In this document: positions 27,893 to 35,870 of the stretch, in pieces | Numbering within the stretch: the stretch's first letter is position 1 | Layout: each line of letters begins with the position of its first letter | NCBI RefSeq assembly: GCF_003342675.1 | Contig: NZ_CP031148.1 | Span: 496,001 to 560,000, forward strand | Reading direction: 5' to 3' | From: Haloplanus rubicundus | GTDB taxonomy: Archaea > Halobacteriota > Halobacteria > Halobacteriales > Haloferacaceae | DNA: 64,000 nucleotides | Translations under genes and position numbers: made by a program | Notes under the pieces: generated by a model | Told to the model about the DNA's origin: nothing | The model's input: only the letters and a program-made list of their open reading frames with translations | The model's database searches: none

Positions 27893-29196
27893 CCCGTCGC
27901 GTCCGGCGGTACGGTGGGCTCGCGGCGGCGGCCGTCCTGCTCGTCGCCGTCGGCGTCGCGTCGGGGACGCCGGCGCTCCTGCTCGCGGGCGTCGTCCCGC
28001 TCGCCTTCGTCGTCCACGGGGCGCTGTCGACGCTCGCCCCCCTCGACGACCGGGTACGGGTCGAACGCGAGCTGCGGCCGGAGGCGCCGCTGCCGGGCCA
28101 GTCCGTCGAGGTGACGCTGACGGCCACGAACGTCGGCGCCTCGGTGCTCCCGGACCTCCGAATGCGCGACGGCGTGCCCGAGGAGCTGTCGGTCCGGGAC
28201 GGAGCGTCGAGCGTCGGCACCGCGCTCCGCCCTGGCGAGTCGGCGACGGCGACGTACACGCTCACTGCGAACCGGGGGCGCTACGCCTTCCGTCCGGTTC
28301 GGCTCCGCGCGTCGACCGTGAGCGGAACGGTCGTCGCCGAGACGACCCGCGAAGCCGACGGCGCCGACGGGTTCGAGTGCCGCATCGACGCCGCGGACGT
28401 GCCGCTCCGGCGACGGACCACGGCGTTTTCGGGGTCGCTGGCGACCGACACCGGCGGCGTCGGCGTCGAGTTCCACGCCACCCGCGACTACCGCGCGGGC
28501 GACCCGGTCAACCGGATCAACTGGCGGCGCTACGCCAAGACCGGCGAACTCTCGACGGTCGAGTACCGCGAACAGCGCGCCGCGCGGGTGGCGGTGCTGA
28601 TCGACGCCCGGGAGCCGAGCCACGTCGCCGGCGCGGCGTCGCTCCCGACCGGTGCGACGCTGTGTGCGTACGCCGCCACGCTCGCGACCCGCGTCCTCCG
28701 CGACGACGGGCACCACGTCGGCGTCGGTGCCTTCGGGGTGGCCGACCCGCTCACCGACCGGCGGCCGGCGTGGGTGCCGCCGGACGCCGACGCCTTCGCG
28801 ACCCACGCGGCCGCCGTCTGCAACGCCGCCGCGACTGGCTCCGGCGAGTCGGTGACGGCGACGGCCGCTGAGGACGCCCGCGCCGACGGCGGCGGTGCCG
28901 ACTGCCGCCGCCTGCTCGCCGGCCTCCCCGCGACGGCACAGGTGATCCACTGCACGCCCGCCCTCGACGACGCCGCGGCGTCGATGGTCGAGTCGATCCG
29001 CGCCCACGGCCACGAGACGACGGTCCTCTCGCCGTCGGTGCCGCCGAACTCCGTCGGCGGTCGGGTGCTCGCGCTGGAGCGGGCGGTTCGACTCGACCGG
29101 ATGCGGGGGGTCGGCGCGGCCGTCGTGGACTGGGACCGGGAGGAGGAGTTGCCGGTGGCGCTGGGGCGGGTGCTTCGGGGAGGGAGCTACCGATGA
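27889..29196 (+). CDS. DUF58 domain-containing protein
   Basis: The 435-residue protein has two N-terminal membrane helices (residues about 8-50), a beta-rich region (RVERELRPEAPLPGQSVEVT) and the DUF58 motif GVEFHATRDYRAGDPVNRIN followed by WRRYAKTGELSTVEY. After it comes a von Willebrand A-like region (VAVLIDAREPSH). DUF58 proteins work with MoxR ATPases, probably in assembly or maturation of surface complexes. The last 28 codons are duplicated just downstream (see the 107-bp repeat). The GTG start at 27889 is coupled to the upstream stop. Confidence 0.87.
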   Translation: MTRRVRRYGGLAAAAVLLVAVGVASGTPALLLAGVVPLAFVVHGALSTLAPLDDRVRVERELRPEAPLPGQSVEVTLTATNVGASVLPDLRMRDGVPEELSVRDGASSVGTALRPGESATATYTLTANRGRYAFRPVRLRASTVSGTVVAETTREADGADGFECRIDAADVPLRRRTTAFSGSLATDTGGVGVEFHATRDYRAGDPVNRINWRRYAKTGELSTVEYREQRAARVAVLIDAREPSHVAGAASLPTGATLCAYAATLATRVLRDDGHHVGVGAFGVADPLTDRRPAWVPPDADAFATHAAAVCNAAATGSGESVTATAAEDARADGGGADCRRLLAGLPATAQVIHCTPALDDAAASMVESIRAHGHETTVLSPSVPPNSVGGRVLALERAVRLDRMRGVGAAVVDWDREEELPVALGRVLRGGSYR

Positions 29197-29324
29197 CGGG
29201 ATCGACGGGCGCGTCGGTCGGCGCGGCCGTCGTGGACTGGGATCGGGAGGAGGAGTTGCCGGTGGCGCTGTCGCGGGTGCTTCGGGGAGGGCGGCGGTGA
29301 TGACGGGCGCGTCGCTCGCCGACC
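29111..29324 (+). repeat. 107-bp direct tandem duplication at an operon gene junction
   Basis: The segment from 29111 (tcggcgcggccgtcg) recurs from 29218 with an offset of 107 bases. It covers the tail of the DUF58 gene, its stop and the start of the next gene (gatgacggg...gcgcgtcg). Few substitutions separate the copies, so the event looks recent. The original junction probably had DUF58 stop and downstream start overlapping directly; the second copy now supplies the working start at 29300. Confidence 0.85.
29193..29300 (+). CDS. 35-codon frame created by the 107-bp duplication
   Basis: The ATG at 29193 overlaps the DUF58 stop and opens a frame of 35 residues ending at 29300. It starts like the downstream protein (MTGSTGAS) and continues as the DUF58 C-terminal tail (VVDWDREEELPVAL). 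Its stop overlaps the next gene's start, so coupled translation through the operon could be preserved. It may be expressed or be only a passive by-product; there is no evidence of function. Confidence 0.3.
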   Translation: MTGSTGASVGAAVVDWDREEELPVALSRVLRGGRR

Positions 29325-30793
29325 GTCTCGCTCGCCCGGCGAGCCTGACCGTTGCCCTCGCCGTCGGCGTCGGCCTGATCGTCGCGGGCGTGACGGGTGG
29401 GACCGCGGCGGGCATCGCGCTGACGGCGGCGGCGGGCATCGCCCTCGGTGCCGCGGCGCTCGTCCGGTCGCGAGACGGTCCCGCCGCGGCGGCCACGGGC
29501 GCGGCGCTGGCGCCACTCGTCGCCCTCGGCGGTGTCGCGGGCGTCGTCCTCGTCGCCGCCGAGCGCGGCGTCCTCGGCGGCGGACTCGTGGCGGCCCTCC
29601 CCGCCGTCGCCCTCGCGGTCGGTGCCGGCGTGGCGGCCGTCGGGGCGACCGGCACGCTCGGCGAGGGGATCGACGAGCGGGCGGTCCGGCGGGTGTTCCG
29701 GTCCGCGGCCGCGACGCTGACGGTCGTCGGACTGGCGTTCGTGGCGCTTCTCGCCGCGCGGTTCGACGCCGTCTCCGTCCCCACGCTGTCGCCGGGTGCG
29801 CTCCTCGATCCGGTGCTGTCGCCCGGCGGGCCGACGGTGGCGCTGGTGACCTTCTTCGGCCTCGTCGTCGCCGCGGCGCTCGCCTGTCGGTGGGCGCTGT
29901 CGACCCTTCCGATCACGGAACTGCTCCCGCGGGCGCGGCGCGAGGCGGCCGAGCGGGCGGTCGACCGCCTCGACGCCGACTGCCGTGTGGCGATGAAATA
30001 CGGCGTGATCGCCGCGAGTGCGAGCCTCCCGACGGCGATTCCGGCCGTCCGCGAGGCGCTGCCGGTCGTCGGCGTCGCGGCGCTTCTCACCCCGACCGGC
30101 CCGCGACTCCTCCTGCTCTCCGTCGCGGCCGTCGCCGCGGCGCTCGCGCTCGCCGCCCGCCTCCTCCGGGCCATGGCGGGGACGACCGCGTCGACGCTCG
30201 GCCGCCTGCTCCCCGCGACGGCCGGGGGGGTCCTCGTCGTCCTCGTCGCCGTCGGTGCGAGCGGCCAGATCCGGACCGCCGTCGCGGGGCTTCCGCCGAC
30301 GGTTCGTCCCGTCGCGGTCGAGCTGCTCGACGCCCTGTCGCCGACCGGAGTCGCCCTCGGTGCCGCGGTCGCCGCCCTCGTGGCGCTGCTGGTCGCGCTG
30401 ACGGCGCTTTTCGTCGCCCTCCGGATCGACCTCGTCCCGGCTCGCGAGCGAGGTGGCGCGCTGGCCGGCGCGGGGCTGTCGACGTGCGCGGTCGTTCTGG
30501 GCGTCGGATCGGCGTCGTCGCTCGCGACGTTCGTCCTCGTCGGTCTCGGGGTCGTAGCGTGGGACGTGAGCGATCAGGGGGCGGCGGTGCGGGCGGATCT
30601 CGGTTCGGGCTCGGCGGGGCGTCTCGAAGCCGTCCACGCCGTCGGGAGCGTCGCCACGGCGACGGTCGGCGTCGGGGTAGCGTGGGCGTCGCTCGGCCTC
30701 GTCGGCGCGGTGGCGCTCTCCGACGGGGTACTCGTGGGGGCGGTGACGGCCGTCGCGGCGGCGGTGATCCTGCTCGGGGTGGTGCGGGCCTAG
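29300..30793 (+). CDS. Polytopic membrane protein of the DUF58 operon
   Basis: The protein of 497 residues is almost entirely hydrophobic, with about a dozen Ala/Val/Leu-rich segments and few charged loops (the longest around RARREAAERAVDRLDADCRV). I cannot name a transporter family; it may be a structural partner of the DUF58 and transglutaminase proteins. Start choice is the ATG at 29300, with a GTG one codon earlier also possible. The first bases lie in the duplicated segment. Its end overlaps the convergent moxR-like gene by four bases. Confidence 0.78.
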   Translation: MTGASLADRLARPASLTVALAVGVGLIVAGVTGGTAAGIALTAAAGIALGAAALVRSRDGPAAAATGAALAPLVALGGVAGVVLVAAERGVLGGGLVAALPAVALAVGAGVAAVGATGTLGEGIDERAVRRVFRSAAATLTVVGLAFVALLAARFDAVSVPTLSPGALLDPVLSPGGPTVALVTFFGLVVAAALACRWALSTLPITELLPRARREAAERAVDRLDADCRVAMKYGVIAASASLPTAIPAVREALPVVGVAALLTPTGPRLLLLSVAAVAAALALAARLLRAMAGTTASTLGRLLPATAGGVLVVLVAVGASGQIRTAVAGLPPTVRPVAVELLDALSPTGVALGAAVAALVALLVALTALFVALRIDLVPARERGGALAGAGLSTCAVVLGVGSASSLATFVLVGLGVVAWDVSDQGAAVRADLGSGSAGRLEAVHAVGSVATATVGVGVAWASLGLVGAVALSDGVLVGAVTAVAAAVILLGVVRA

Positions 30794-31785
30794 TCGGCCG
30801 TCGCCGCCGGCACCTCGACCGTGTCGAGGACGGCCGAGACGACGGCCGCGGGGTCGATCCCGCGGATGGACGCCTCGTCGGTCAACACGAGGCGGTGGGT
30901 CAGTACCACCGGCGCGACGGCCTTCACGTCGTCGGGCGCGACGTACGACCGCCCGGCGACGACGGCGCGGGCGCGGGCCGCCTCGTAGAACCGCTGGATG
31001 CCGCGGGGCGAGACGCCGACCGCCACCCGGTCGTCCTCGCGGGTCGCCCGCGCCAGGTCGACGAGATACTCCCGCACCGCGGGCTCGACGGTCACCGTCT
31101 CCGGCACTGCCCGGAGGTCGCTCACCGTCGCGGCGTCGACGACGGCGTCGACCTGTGGTTTCGTCGTCGTCCGGTTGCTCCGGCGTTCGAGGAGTTCGAG
31201 TTCGCCCGCGCGGTCGGGGTAGCCCATCGACACTTCGACGACGAAGCGGTCGCGCTGGGCCTCCGGCAGGCGGAACGTCCCCTCCTGTTCGACGGGGTTC
31301 TGCGTCGCGATGACGAAGAAGGGGTCGGGGAGGGGGAACGTCTCGCCGTCGGCGCTCACCTGCCCCTCGTCCATCGCCTCCAGCAGGGCGGACTGGGTCT
31401 TCGGCGGCGCGCGGTTTATTTCGTCCGCGAGGACGACGTTGGCGAAGACGGGGCCGCGCTGGAACCGAAAGGTCCCCTCGTGTTCGTCGTAGACGTGGGT
31501 GCCCGTGATGTCGCTGGGGAGGAGGTCGGGGGTGAACTGGATGCGGTTGAACTCCAGGCCGAGGGCGTCCGCGAAGGCGATGGCGGTCAGGGTCTTGCCG
31601 GTGCCGGGAACGTCCTCGACGAGGACGTGCCCGCGGGCCAGCATCCCGGCCAGTACCGTCTCCAGAAAGGTCCGGTCGGCGACGACGGCTTCGCTCACCC
31701 GGTCGACGATGTCGCTACAGACCCCCGCCGCCGCCTCGACGTCCATCGGTTCGCTCACGGCGTCGGACAGGGCGCGTTCGCACAT
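30790..31785 (-). CDS. MoxR-type AAA ATPase
   Basis: The 331-residue protein has Walker A EDVPGTGKTLTA (about residue 55), Walker B VVLADEINRAPPKTQSALLE (about 120), sensor 1 FFVIATQNPVEQEGT and the MoxR finger LPEAQRDRFVVEV. The C-terminal lid contains GVSPRGIQRFYEAARA. MoxR ATPases act as chaperone-like partners of DUF58/VWA proteins. Here it is convergent with that operon rather than inside it, so it needs its own promoter; an ATAATG stretch on this strand near 31830 is a candidate. The start at 31785 (MCERALSD) is the first good ATG. Confidence 0.9.
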   Translation of the reverse strand: MCERALSDAVSEPMDVEAAAGVCSDIVDRVSEAVVADRTFLETVLAGMLARGHVLVEDVPGTGKTLTAIAFADALGLEFNRIQFTPDLLPSDITGTHVYDEHEGTFRFQRGPVFANVVLADEINRAPPKTQSALLEAMDEGQVSADGETFPLPDPFFVIATQNPVEQEGTFRLPEAQRDRFVVEVSMGYPDRAGELELLERRSNRTTTKPQVDAVVDAATVSDLRAVPETVTVEPAVREYLVDLARATREDDRVAVGVSPRGIQRFYEAARARAVVAGRSYVAPDDVKAVAPVVLTHRLVLTDEASIRGIDPAAVVSAVLDTVEVPAATAD

Positions 31786-31894
31786 AGGTCTTCGGTGGGA
31801 CTCCCCGACGTGTGCTGACTCGTATCGTTCATTATCGTCCGGTTCAGACTGTCTAACGCCAGAATTATCCCGTTCGGCCACGTAGAGAGAACCC

Positions 31895-32185
31895 ATGAGT
31901 TCCGCCCCCGTTTCGTCCCCGTCGACCGACGACGCGAGCGAGCGCAAGGCCACCCTGTTCTGTCAGGCCTGTGGCCACGCCAGCCCCGCCGACGGCGACT
32001 GGACCGTCCGCACCGTCGGCGACCGCCGACGCCTCCGCTGTCCCGACTGCCGGAGCGTCGTCGACGAGCGACGCGTGCCCGACGACTGCCCCTCGCCGCC
32101 GGTCCAGCGTTACGTCGACGCTTGGCACCGCTACTGGTCGGCGTGGACGACGCTGCTCGACGACGGATCGCGCGCCGACTGTTAA
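31895..32185 (+). CDS. Small zinc-ribbon protein
   Basis: The 96-residue protein has two CxxC knuckles, FCQACGHAS (about 23-26) and RCPDCRSVV (about 50-53), enough to hold one structural zinc. The tail is aromatic (DAWHRYWSAWTTLL). No DNA-binding or enzymatic motif is evident; similar small ribbons are common in haloarchaea and rarely characterised. A TATA-like aattatcc near 31863 gives a nearly leaderless start at 31895. It is divergent from moxR and overlaps the convergent kae1-bud32 stop by four bases. Confidence 0.78.
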   Translation: MSSAPVSSPSTDDASERKATLFCQACGHASPADGDWTVRTVGDRRRLRCPDCRSVVDERRVPDDCPSPPVQRYVDAWHRYWSAWTTLLDDGSRADC

Positions 32186-33783
32186 GCGTACCGTCCCCGT
32201 CCCTCTATCTCCCGCAACCGCCCGAGCACGTCGTCGTCGCCGACGGCGGCGTAGCCGGCTTCGAACGCCGAGAGCGTCGCGTCGGCGTCCGCCTCGGCCA
32301 CCGTCCCGCGGACGCTCCCGCCGAAGACGTGACAGTCCATCGCGTGGTCCTCGACGTGACCGCTGTGGTAGCCGAGGCCGAAGTCGACGAGGGAGACCCG
32401 GTCGCCGACCCGGACGTTCCGGACCGTGGGGTCGCCGTGGACGATGCCCGCACGGTGGAGGCGTGCGAGGTGTTCGCCGACGGTCCGGGCGCGCTCGGGT
32501 GTGAGCGCGGCGGCGAGGTCACGCTTCCCCACCGTATCGAACGTGAGCGTCGCCTCGGCCACGTCCACGTCACGGACGACGGGCGTCGGCACCCCCGCCC
32601 GCCGCGCGTCGCTCGTGAGGCGTGCCTCGGCGACGGTTCGCTCGCGGCGCAGGCGGGCATCGAGGGCCGGATGGCGGTACGCCTTGGGTAGCCGCCGCTT
32701 GATCACGCGGTCGCTCCCGACGGTGACCACCGCCTCCGCGCCCTGCCGTTCGGCCGTCTCCTCGGGGGCGAAGGAGACGGACGCCTCCCCCGCCCGCCAC
32801 GTCACGGCCACCTCGTCCGGGCGGAAGTTGGGGTCGACCGCCGACTCGTCGATGGCGAGCGTCTCGCCCGCGGCGAGCATCTTCGCGCCGAGGACGGCGA
32901 TCATGCCCGCGTTGTCGCGGAGGTAGCGCGGGTCGGGCGCGTAAAACTGCGCGCCGCGGTCGGCACACATCGTCGCCAGCATCTCCCGCAGGCGCGCGTT
33001 CTGCCCGACGCCACCGCCGAGGACGAGTTCGTCCGCCCCCGTCAGGGAGAGGGCGCGTTCGCTCACCTCGGTCAGCATGGCGAATATCGTCTCCTGCAGG
33101 GCGAAACAGACGTCCTCGACGGGTGTCCCCGCGTCGTAGGCGTCCTTGGCGGCGCTCATGAGGCCGGAGAACGAGAAGTCCATCCCCTTGACGACGTAGG
33201 GGAGGTCGACGTACTCCCCCTCTTTCGCCGCGTCCTCGACTTTCGGCCCGCCGGGGTGTGACCAGCCGACGTGGCGGGTGAACTTGTCGATGGCGTTGCC
33301 GACGCCCGTGTCCATCGTCTCGCCGAGGACGCGATACCGGCCGTCGTGATAGCCCAGGAGGTGGGCGTTGGCGCCGCTGGCGTTGAGACAGACCGGCGAG
33401 TCGAAGCCGGCGCCGTACCGGCCGATTTCGAGGTGGGCGACCATGTGGTTGACGCCGACGAGGGGCACGTCGAGGGTGCCCGCGAGGGCGCGGGCGGCGG
33501 TACCGACGATGCGGAGACAGGGACCGAGCCCCGGCCCGCGGGAGAAGGCGACGGCGTCGACCGGGCCGTCGGTGGCGTCGAGGACCGACTCGATCACCGC
33601 GGGGATGGCCTCGCCCATGTGTTCGGCGGCCTCGCGCGGGTGAATGCCGCCGCTCTCGGGCTGGTAGGCGTCGGTTTCGATGACTGGTGGGTTGGCGTCG
33701 AGGGGCGCGGGGTCGTCGGGGTCGTACTCGAAGACCGCGGCGCTGGCCGCCCACGCGGTGCCCTCGATGCCGAGAACTCGCAT
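32182..33783 (-). CDS. Bifunctional Kae1-Bud32 (KEOPS tRNA threonylcarbamoyl enzyme and kinase)
   Basis: The 533-residue fusion joins two KEOPS subunits. Residues 1-330 are Kae1, with VLGIEGTAWA, the metal-binding histidines in GVNHMVAHLEIG and FSRGPGLGPCLR. Residues about 345-533 are the Bud32 kinase, with KRRLPKAYRHPALD, the catalytic loop HGDPTVRNVR and metal-binding VDFGLGYHS. Together they place threonylcarbamoyl groups on A37 of ANN-decoding tRNAs, with Bud32 as ATPase. The fusion is typical of euryarchaea. The start lies six bases after the S24e stop. Pcc1 and Cgi121 are not in this window. Confidence 0.95.
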   Translation of the reverse strand: MRVLGIEGTAWAASAAVFEYDPDDPAPLDANPPVIETDAYQPESGGIHPREAAEHMGEAIPAVIESVLDATDGPVDAVAFSRGPGLGPCLRIVGTAARALAGTLDVPLVGVNHMVAHLEIGRYGAGFDSPVCLNASGANAHLLGYHDGRYRVLGETMDTGVGNAIDKFTRHVGWSHPGGPKVEDAAKEGEYVDLPYVVKGMDFSFSGLMSAAKDAYDAGTPVEDVCFALQETIFAMLTEVSERALSLTGADELVLGGGVGQNARLREMLATMCADRGAQFYAPDPRYLRDNAGMIAVLGAKMLAAGETLAIDESAVDPNFRPDEVAVTWRAGEASVSFAPEETAERQGAEAVVTVGSDRVIKRRLPKAYRHPALDARLRRERTVAEARLTSDARRAGVPTPVVRDVDVAEATLTFDTVGKRDLAAALTPERARTVGEHLARLHRAGIVHGDPTVRNVRVGDRVSLVDFGLGYHSGHVEDHAMDCHVFGGSVRGTVAEADADATLSAFEAGYAAVGDDDVLGRLREIEGRGRYA

Positions 33784-33789
33784 CCGGCG

Positions 33790-34116
33790 TTACGCTTCTT
33801 CGGCTTCCGCGTCGGCTTCGTCCGCGTCCTCGCCGTCGGCGCTGATCTTGTTCCGGTCGAGCATGTGCTCCTGTTCCACGTCGCGGGCGTGGTCCGGACT
33901 CTCGTACACCTTGGCGTAGCCGACGGTCTTTCGCATCCCGAACTTCGTGTCGAGTTCGTGGACGACGACTTCGGCGGAGTCCTTGTTCAGTTTGGCCGCG
34001 AGACTGTCGCGCACGGAGAGCCGCGAGGGCGTCGCCTCGTCGTGCGTGATCTCGAATCGAACGTCCGTCCGGTGCAACATGGGGTTCTCGTCTTCCGCGA
34101 TGATATCGATATCCAT
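33790..34116 (-). CDS. rps24e: 30S ribosomal protein S24e
   Basis: This 108-residue protein is archaeal eS24, a small-subunit protein. It starts MDIDIIAEDENPMLHRTDVR and contains TPSRLSVRDSLAAKLNKD and KFGMRKTVGYAKVY, all family-typical. A long acidic tail (DGEDADEADAEAEEA) is common in halophiles. On this strand ccttttg near 34155 may be an internal TATA box, giving a short leader before the ATG at 34116. The gene for S27ae, often next in this archaeal cluster, is not present between here and kae1-bud32. Confidence 0.95.
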   Translation of the reverse strand: MDIDIIAEDENPMLHRTDVRFEITHDEATPSRLSVRDSLAAKLNKDSAEVVVHELDTKFGMRKTVGYAKVYESPDHARDVEQEHMLDRNKISADGEDADEADAEAEEA

Positions 34117-34179
34117 CGTTCAGTTACCCATACGTGGTCTCGAACTGGACAAAAGGATTACGAAGCGCGGAACGCGGGA

Positions 34180-34710
34180 TCAGCGGCCGCCGAGCAGCGC
34201 GAACGCGGCGTCGGTGTCGCCGTCCATCCGACCGAGGAGATCGCGGGCGAGCGAGCGCGTCTCGTCGGTCACGGGCACGAGCACCATCCCCTCGCCGGGC
34301 TGGCCGTAGACGACGCAGCCGCCGAGTGGCGCGGCGAGGATGGCCGGGAGCGCCGCGAGGTCCTCCTCGCCGTCGACGCCGACCGTCGTCGGGCCGTCGC
34401 GGCCGAGCGCCTCGACGAGCGCATCGAGGAGGGCACGCGAGAGGGTGGCGGCCGGGTTCGTCACCTCGATGTCGGGGGCGGGGAGCGAGCGGCTGATCGA
34501 TTCGTCGACGGCGTGGCGCTCGGTCTTGCCGTCGATAACCGCCACGTCCGGCGGGTGACCGGCGTCGCGGAGGTGAGCGGTGACCACGTCGCCGACGGCG
34601 ATCAGGGGTCGCCCGGCGTCGTCGGCCGCGAGCAACGAGTCTGGATCGGTGAAGACCGGTCCCAGTGGGTCCTTGAACGCTCCCCGCAGGTCGTCGGGGA
34701 GTTCGAGCAC
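34180..34710 (-). CDS. GTP-dependent dephospho-CoA kinase (DUF359)
   Basis: The 176-residue protein belongs to the DUF359 family, shown in archaea to phosphorylate dephospho-CoA with GTP, the last step of CoA synthesis. Family segments are LRGAFKDPLGPVFTD, IAVGDVVTAHL, AVIDGKTER, VTNPAATLSRAL and GEEDLAALPAILAAPLGG, with conserved acidic residues. The GTG at 34710 is the start, just after the Spt4 stop; a longer in-frame version would overlap Spt4 entirely and is rejected. Its position between Spt4 and S24e is the usual archaeal one. Confidence 0.92.
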   Translation of the reverse strand: MLELPDDLRGAFKDPLGPVFTDPDSLLAADDAGRPLIAVGDVVTAHLRDAGHPPDVAVIDGKTERHAVDESISRSLPAPDIEVTNPAATLSRALLDALVEALGRDGPTTVGVDGEEDLAALPAILAAPLGGCVVYGQPGEGMVLVPVTDETRSLARDLLGRMDGDTDAAFALLGGR

Positions 34711-34712
34711 GG

Positions 34713-34910
34713 TCAGCGGACCTTGAGCGCGTAGCCGCCGGGTGCGGAGACGTTCATCTCCTCGGCGACCTCCGAGCGTTCGGGATGAGTGATGATGACG
34801 TAGCCCGCCCAGTCCTCCGTGAGGCTCGACGATCCGCAGTTCGCACACGTCTGCGTGTCGGGATCGTTGATGAAGTGACACTCACGGCAGGCGAGGCGGT
34901 CCTCGGCCAT
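34713..34910 (-). CDS. spt4: Transcription elongation factor Spt4 (RpoE'')
   Basis: The 65-residue protein is archaeal Spt4, which binds Spt5 and helps RNA polymerase elongate. The zinc ribbon is formed by ACRECH and TCANCGS (CxxC pairs), followed by WAGYVIITHPERSEVA, the Spt5-binding strand. Its ATG overlaps the Rpo7 stop by one base, and the kinase gene follows immediately, so all are probably co-translated. Confidence 0.96.
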   Translation of the reverse strand: MAEDRLACRECHFINDPDTQTCANCGSSSLTEDWAGYVIITHPERSEVAEEMNVSAPGGYALKVR

Positions 34911-35482
34911 CAGTTACCCTCCATCTGTGCCTCGCGTTTCTGGCGCTCCTCTTCGAGCCAGCCGTGCTTGCCGAGGCCGGGCTGTTTCGCCGTCAACCCG
35001 ATCTTGCTGTCACGCGGGTTGCGCTCGTCGACGCTCTTGGTGACGATGCGCACCCGAATTTCGTCGCCGACGCCGAGGGTTCGGTTCGTCTCCGTCGAGG
35101 CGAGTTGCTGGTTCTCGCCGTCGTAGGCGAGATACTCGTCGGAGATCTGTGAGACGTGGAGCAGGCCGTCGACGGGACCGATGCCGATGAACGCCCCGAA
35201 CTCCACGACTTCGACGACCGTCCCGTCGACGACTTCCTGCATCTGTGGATCGAAGGTGATGGCGTCGAACTCGGCCTCGTAGTAGACGCCGGGGCGGTTG
35301 GGCAACACGGCGCCGTCGCCGATGTCGTGGACGTTGATGACGCTCACGACGCTTCCCACCTCTTCGTCCATCCGTCCTTCGAGCTTGTCCTGGAGCAGGC
35401 GCTTCACCCGCTCGGGCGTCACGTCGGCGAGGTGCCTCGGCGGCACTTCGACCGTATCCTTGAGTCGAACCCGTTTGTACAT
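34910..35482 (-). CDS. rpoE1: DNA-directed RNA polymerase subunit E' (Rpo7)
   Basis: The 190-residue protein is Rpo7, part of the polymerase stalk. The N-terminal RNP-like domain (MYKRVRLKDTVEVPPRHLAD, residues 1-80) is followed by an S1/OB domain (GTVVEVVEFGAFIGIGPVDG, about 85-170) that contacts RNA. The tail is basic and polar. A TATA-like tttaagg on this strand near 35518-35524, inside the PIN gene, could give this and the following genes their own transcript. Confidence 0.96.
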   Translation of the reverse strand: MYKRVRLKDTVEVPPRHLADVTPERVKRLLQDKLEGRMDEEVGSVVSVINVHDIGDGAVLPNRPGVYYEAEFDAITFDPQMQEVVDGTVVEVVEFGAFIGIGPVDGLLHVSQISDEYLAYDGENQQLASTETNRTLGVGDEIRVRIVTKSVDERNPRDSKIGLTAKQPGLGKHGWLEEERQKREAQMEGN

Positions 35483-35483
35483 G

Positions 35484-35870
35484 TTAAGGTTGTGTTATGG
35501 TCAGTGTGTTCCGACCCCTTAAACCGATTACCCGAACGCCGCGTTCGAGCAGGCGGTCACGCAGGGGGCGGTCGTTCGTCACGACGTACGCACACTCGCC
35601 CCGGTCGGCGAGTTCGACGAGCGCGTCGTCGGCGTACGACGTGTCGGTCTCCACCACACGACATCGGTCGGCGAGGTCCCGGCCCACGCTCGCGGCGGTG
35701 GCCTCCTCGCCCGCTCCCGTCGCCAGCCGGTCGAGTTCCGCGATCACCGCGGCGGGCGTCACGAACTCGACGTCACCGAGCAGGCGGTCGAGCTCGTCGA
35801 ACACGCGCACGTCGCATTCGACCGGCATCATGAGCGCGCTGGTGTCCATGGCGACGGGTGGTCCTGTCAC
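35484..35870 (-). CDS. PIN-domain protein of the aIF2-gamma operon
   Basis: The 128-residue protein is a stand-alone PIN nuclease: MDTSALMMP supplies the first Asp, [12 protein letters not shown] the Glu, [12 protein letters not shown] the next acidic pair and [12 protein letters not shown] the last Asp, so a Mg-binding site is complete. Its place directly after aIF2-gamma is conserved in archaea, suggesting rRNA processing (Fcf1/Utp24-like) rather than a toxin; this is inference. The GTG at 35870 overlaps the aIF2-gamma stop as GTGA, pointing to coupled translation; an ATG at 35849 is the alternative. Confidence 0.88.
   Translation of the reverse strand: MTGPPVAMDTSALMMPVECDVRVFDELDRLLGDVEFVTPAAVIAELDRLATGAGEEATAASVGRDLADRCRVVETDTSYADDALVELADRGECAYVVTNDRPLRDRLLERGVRVIGLRGRNTLTITQP

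Noticed and set aside
34711-34881. Longer start for the dephospho-CoA kinase
   Set aside because: The extension lies entirely within spt4 and has no family similarity; GTG at 34710 fits the known N-terminus.
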